From: Flavobacteriales bacterium
Lineage (GTDB): Bacteria; Bacteroidota; Bacteroidia; Flavobacteriales_F; PHOS-HE28
DNA: 64,000 bases
Assembly (NCBI GenBank): GCA_020635715.1
Contig: JACJZG010000002.1
Span: 1-64,000, forward strand
Direction: 5' to 3'
A program made the position numbers and the translations under genes. The notes beneath the pieces are model-generated. The model saw only the letters and a list, made by a program, of their open reading frames with translations, was not told the origin of the DNA and did no database searches. Numbering within the stretch: the stretch's first letter is position 1; each line of letters opens with the position of its first letter. This document shows positions 62,746-64,000 of this stretch, piece after piece.

Positions 62746-62757
62746 ACCCATTTGGGT
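62746..62757. promoter_or_regulatory. Candidate response-regulator site ACCCATTTGGGT
   Basis: A near-perfect dyad in the divergent spacer between the lipoprotein and the NarL-type regulator gene. It shares TCACCCATnTGGGT with a second copy at 63500-63511 on the other side of the regulator gene. NarL-type regulators bind inverted heptamers of TACYYMT type, which this resembles. Confidence 0.5.
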
Positions 62758-62846
62758 GGATCGGATCGCCCTTCGAACTCGGACCGAATGTCTGATGAAC
62801 GCGCGCTTGCAGGGTTATTCTCGGGTCGATCCCGTAATTTCCACGC

Positions 62847-63479
62847 ATGGAGCTCCCACGCATCATCTCGGTCGCGGTCGTGGAGGACGACCACCTGGCG
62901 CGCGAGGCGATCGCTGCATTGATCGAGGGCACGGAAGGGTTCATACTGGGTGGAGCCTTTGACAATGCGGAGGATGCCCTGCGGGGTATCGTAGACTCGG
63001 AGCCCGATGTGGTTCTCATGGATATCCAGCTGGTGGGCATGGATGGGATCGAATGTGTGCGCCGACTCAAGGAGGTGCTGCCACACACTGATTTCATCAT
63101 GCTCACGGTACTTGATGATGAAGAGAGCGTATTCCGTTCACTGAGCGCGGGTGCCACCGGCTATCTGCAGAAGGATGCCTCCATGGAGGAAGTGCTGCAT
63201 GCGATCAAGGAGGTCCATGAGGGTGGCAGTGTCATCTCACCCGGGATCGCCAGGCTCGTGGTCGGTTCATTCCGACCGAGGAGCGAACCGGGGCTGACCG
63301 ACCGCGAGAACGAGGTGCTGGCGCGCTTGTGCGATGGCGAGAATTACCGCAGCATCGCCGAAAGGCTCTTCATCAGCGCCAACACCGTGAAAGCGCACAT
63401 CAAGAGCATCTATGCGAAGTTGCACGTGAACACGCGTGCGGAGGCCGTCAAGCTCGCGATGCGCGATCGGCTCGTTTGA
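62847..63479 (+). CDS. NarL/FixJ-family response regulator
   Basis: The 210-residue protein has a receiver domain with acidic residues E13-D14-D15, phospho-acceptor D59 (VVLMDIQLVG) and K109 (GYLQKDAS). A C-terminal LuxR-type helix-turn-helix follows (LTDRENEVLARLCDGENYRS; ISANTVKAHIKSIYAKLHV). It is the natural partner of the NarL-class propeller kinase at 58.1 kb, although two minus-strand genes lie between them. Near-identical dyads on both sides of the gene suggest that it regulates itself, the lipoprotein pair and the downstream secreted-protein gene. The start at 62847 is the first Met that precedes the receiver domain. Confidence 0.93.
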   Translation: MELPRIISVAVVEDDHLAREAIAALIEGTEGFILGGAFDNAEDALRGIVDSEPDVVLMDIQLVGMDGIECVRRLKEVLPHTDFIMLTVLDDEESVFRSLSAGATGYLQKDASMEEVLHAIKEVHEGGSVISPGIARLVVGSFRPRSEPGLTDRENEVLARLCDGENYRSIAERLFISANTVKAHIKSIYAKLHVNTRAEAVKLAMRDRLV

Positions 63480-63499
63480 CCGCGGCCGCGGATGAAATC

Positions 63500-63511
63500 A
63501 CCCATATGGGT
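63500..63511. promoter_or_regulatory. Candidate response-regulator site ACCCATATGGGT
   Basis: A perfect 12-base palindrome, 54-65 bases upstream of the secreted-protein ATG at 63565, near the expected minus-33 region. It differs by one central base from the copy at 62746-62757. Confidence 0.55.
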
Positions 63512-63524
63512 AATGGACGGTCGG

Positions 63525-63536
63525 GTTCCATGGAAC
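63525..63536. repeat. Palindrome GTTCCATGGAAC
   Basis: A perfect 12-base palindrome downstream of the ACCCAT dyad and 29 bases before the start of the secreted-protein gene. With CCGCGGCCGCGG (63480-63491) and ACCCATATGGGT it makes three palindromes in 57 bases. Confidence 0.45.
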
Positions 63537-63564
63537 GTGCTTTGTCCTTCCAAAGAACACGAGC

Positions 63565-64000
63565 ATGGAACGAACGCTACTCGGTGCCCTCTTCCTGATC
63601 ACACAAGTCGCACAGGCACAGAACGAGATACCTAACGCAGGCTTCGAGTCATGGTCCGCCATGAACCCGGTTTCCTGGACGACATCCAACATTCCGGGCT
63701 CATCGAACCCGGTGACCCAGTCGAGCGATGCGGTCGAAGGTGCAAGTTCCGTTCGAGGTGAGGTGGTGATCGCGCCCGATGGGGTTTCGCCCTTTCCTCC
63801 GGTCCTGCTGCTGGGTGTGATCCCTCCAGCCGTTCCCGTGACACAGGCCTATACGGCATTGACCGGGATGTACAAGCTGGCACCGGTCGGTGGAGACGAG
63901 ATGCTGGTGGAAGCGAGCCTCTTCGATGCATCGAGCCAGTTGGTGGCGATCGCCTCCGCCCACTTGCCTGCGTCGACAGCTTGGTCCTCCTTCTCAATTC
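63565..64000 (+). CDS. Secreted protein, probable T9SS cargo (5' part)
   Basis: The frame starts with a signal peptide (MERTLLGALFLITQVAQAQ) and continues open to the window end (145 codons). The mature part begins NEIPNAGFESWSAMNPVSW, the usual opening of PCMD-type or carbohydrate-binding-like surface proteins in Flavobacteriales, in which a T9SS domain normally follows at the far end. The end is missing, so the domain set cannot be checked. The dyad 54 bases upstream suggests control by the NarL-type regulator encoded just before. Confidence 0.75.
   Translation, partial: MERTLLGALFLITQVAQAQNEIPNAGFESWSAMNPVSWTTSNIPGSSNPVTQSSDAVEGASSVRGEVVIAPDGVSPFPPVLLLGVIPPAVPVTQAYTALTGMYKLAPVGGDEMLVEASLFDASSQLVAIASAHLPASTAWSSFSI

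Overview
The window reads as a chromosomal piece of a GC-rich Bacteroidota bacterium, most likely a Flavobacteriales lineage. Four things point there: several gene starts sit just downstream of TAnnTTTG or TAnnTTCG minus-7 boxes instead of Shine-Dalgarno sites; several secreted proteins end in type IX secretion (T9SS) sorting domains; TamB is paired with a lipoprotein TamA (TamL); and there are SusC-style TonB receptors and a two-component kinase with a propeller sensor. No tRNA, rRNA, CRISPR array or transposase was recognised.

Layout. 1-4.6 kb: tail of a GatB/YqeY-domain gene, a 43-residue lysine/alanine histone-like gene, an OmpR/EnvZ-type two-component pair and an ArnT-like glycosyltransferase. 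4.7-9.3 kb: a haem-uptake-like locus (two HmuY-like proteins around a TonB receptor) riddled with 1-2 base frameshifts. 9.3-13.7 kb: an intact TonB receptor, an RNA-binding RRM protein and a secreted esterase. 13.9-23.4 kb: a MacA-like adaptor and ABC ATPase, then overlapping tamB-tamL. 23.4-30.4 kb: a co-directional copper island (HMA-AraC regulator, HMA chaperone, CopA ATPase, DUF305 protein, HMA-DUF3347 lipoprotein, multicopper oxidase with a barrel-like tail). 30.6-35.2 kb: OmpA lipoprotein, an FtsX-type ABC permease and small cytosolic proteins. 35.3-41.3 kb: a MarR-adaptor-RND-TolC efflux operon. 41.4-46.3 kb: a DUF748 protein, two T9SS cargo proteins and a decayed copy of the DUF748 tail. 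46.6-49.0 kb: a second FtsX permease.

The most interesting region is 49.3-54.0 kb, a visibly less GC-rich defence-like island. A four-gene operon encodes a DUF2188 protein, a membrane-anchored ThsB-like TIR protein, a caspase-like protease and a second ThsB-like TIR protein. This matches the logic of a TIR-to-caspase (Thoeris type IV-like) antiphage system, with unusual additions. Divergent from it lie an XRE-ImmA protease and a PIN nuclease (toxin-antitoxin-like), followed by a dinD gene split by an in-frame amber codon. A serine hydrolase at 55.2 kb carries a second in-frame amber codon.

54-64 kb: ankyrin protein, DinB-like and DNA-alkylation-repair-like proteins, a 1061-residue propeller histidine kinase, a small membrane/lipoprotein pair, a NarL-type response regulator flanked by two near-identical dyads (ACCCATNTGGGT) that may be its binding sites, and the start of a secreted protein cut by the window edge.
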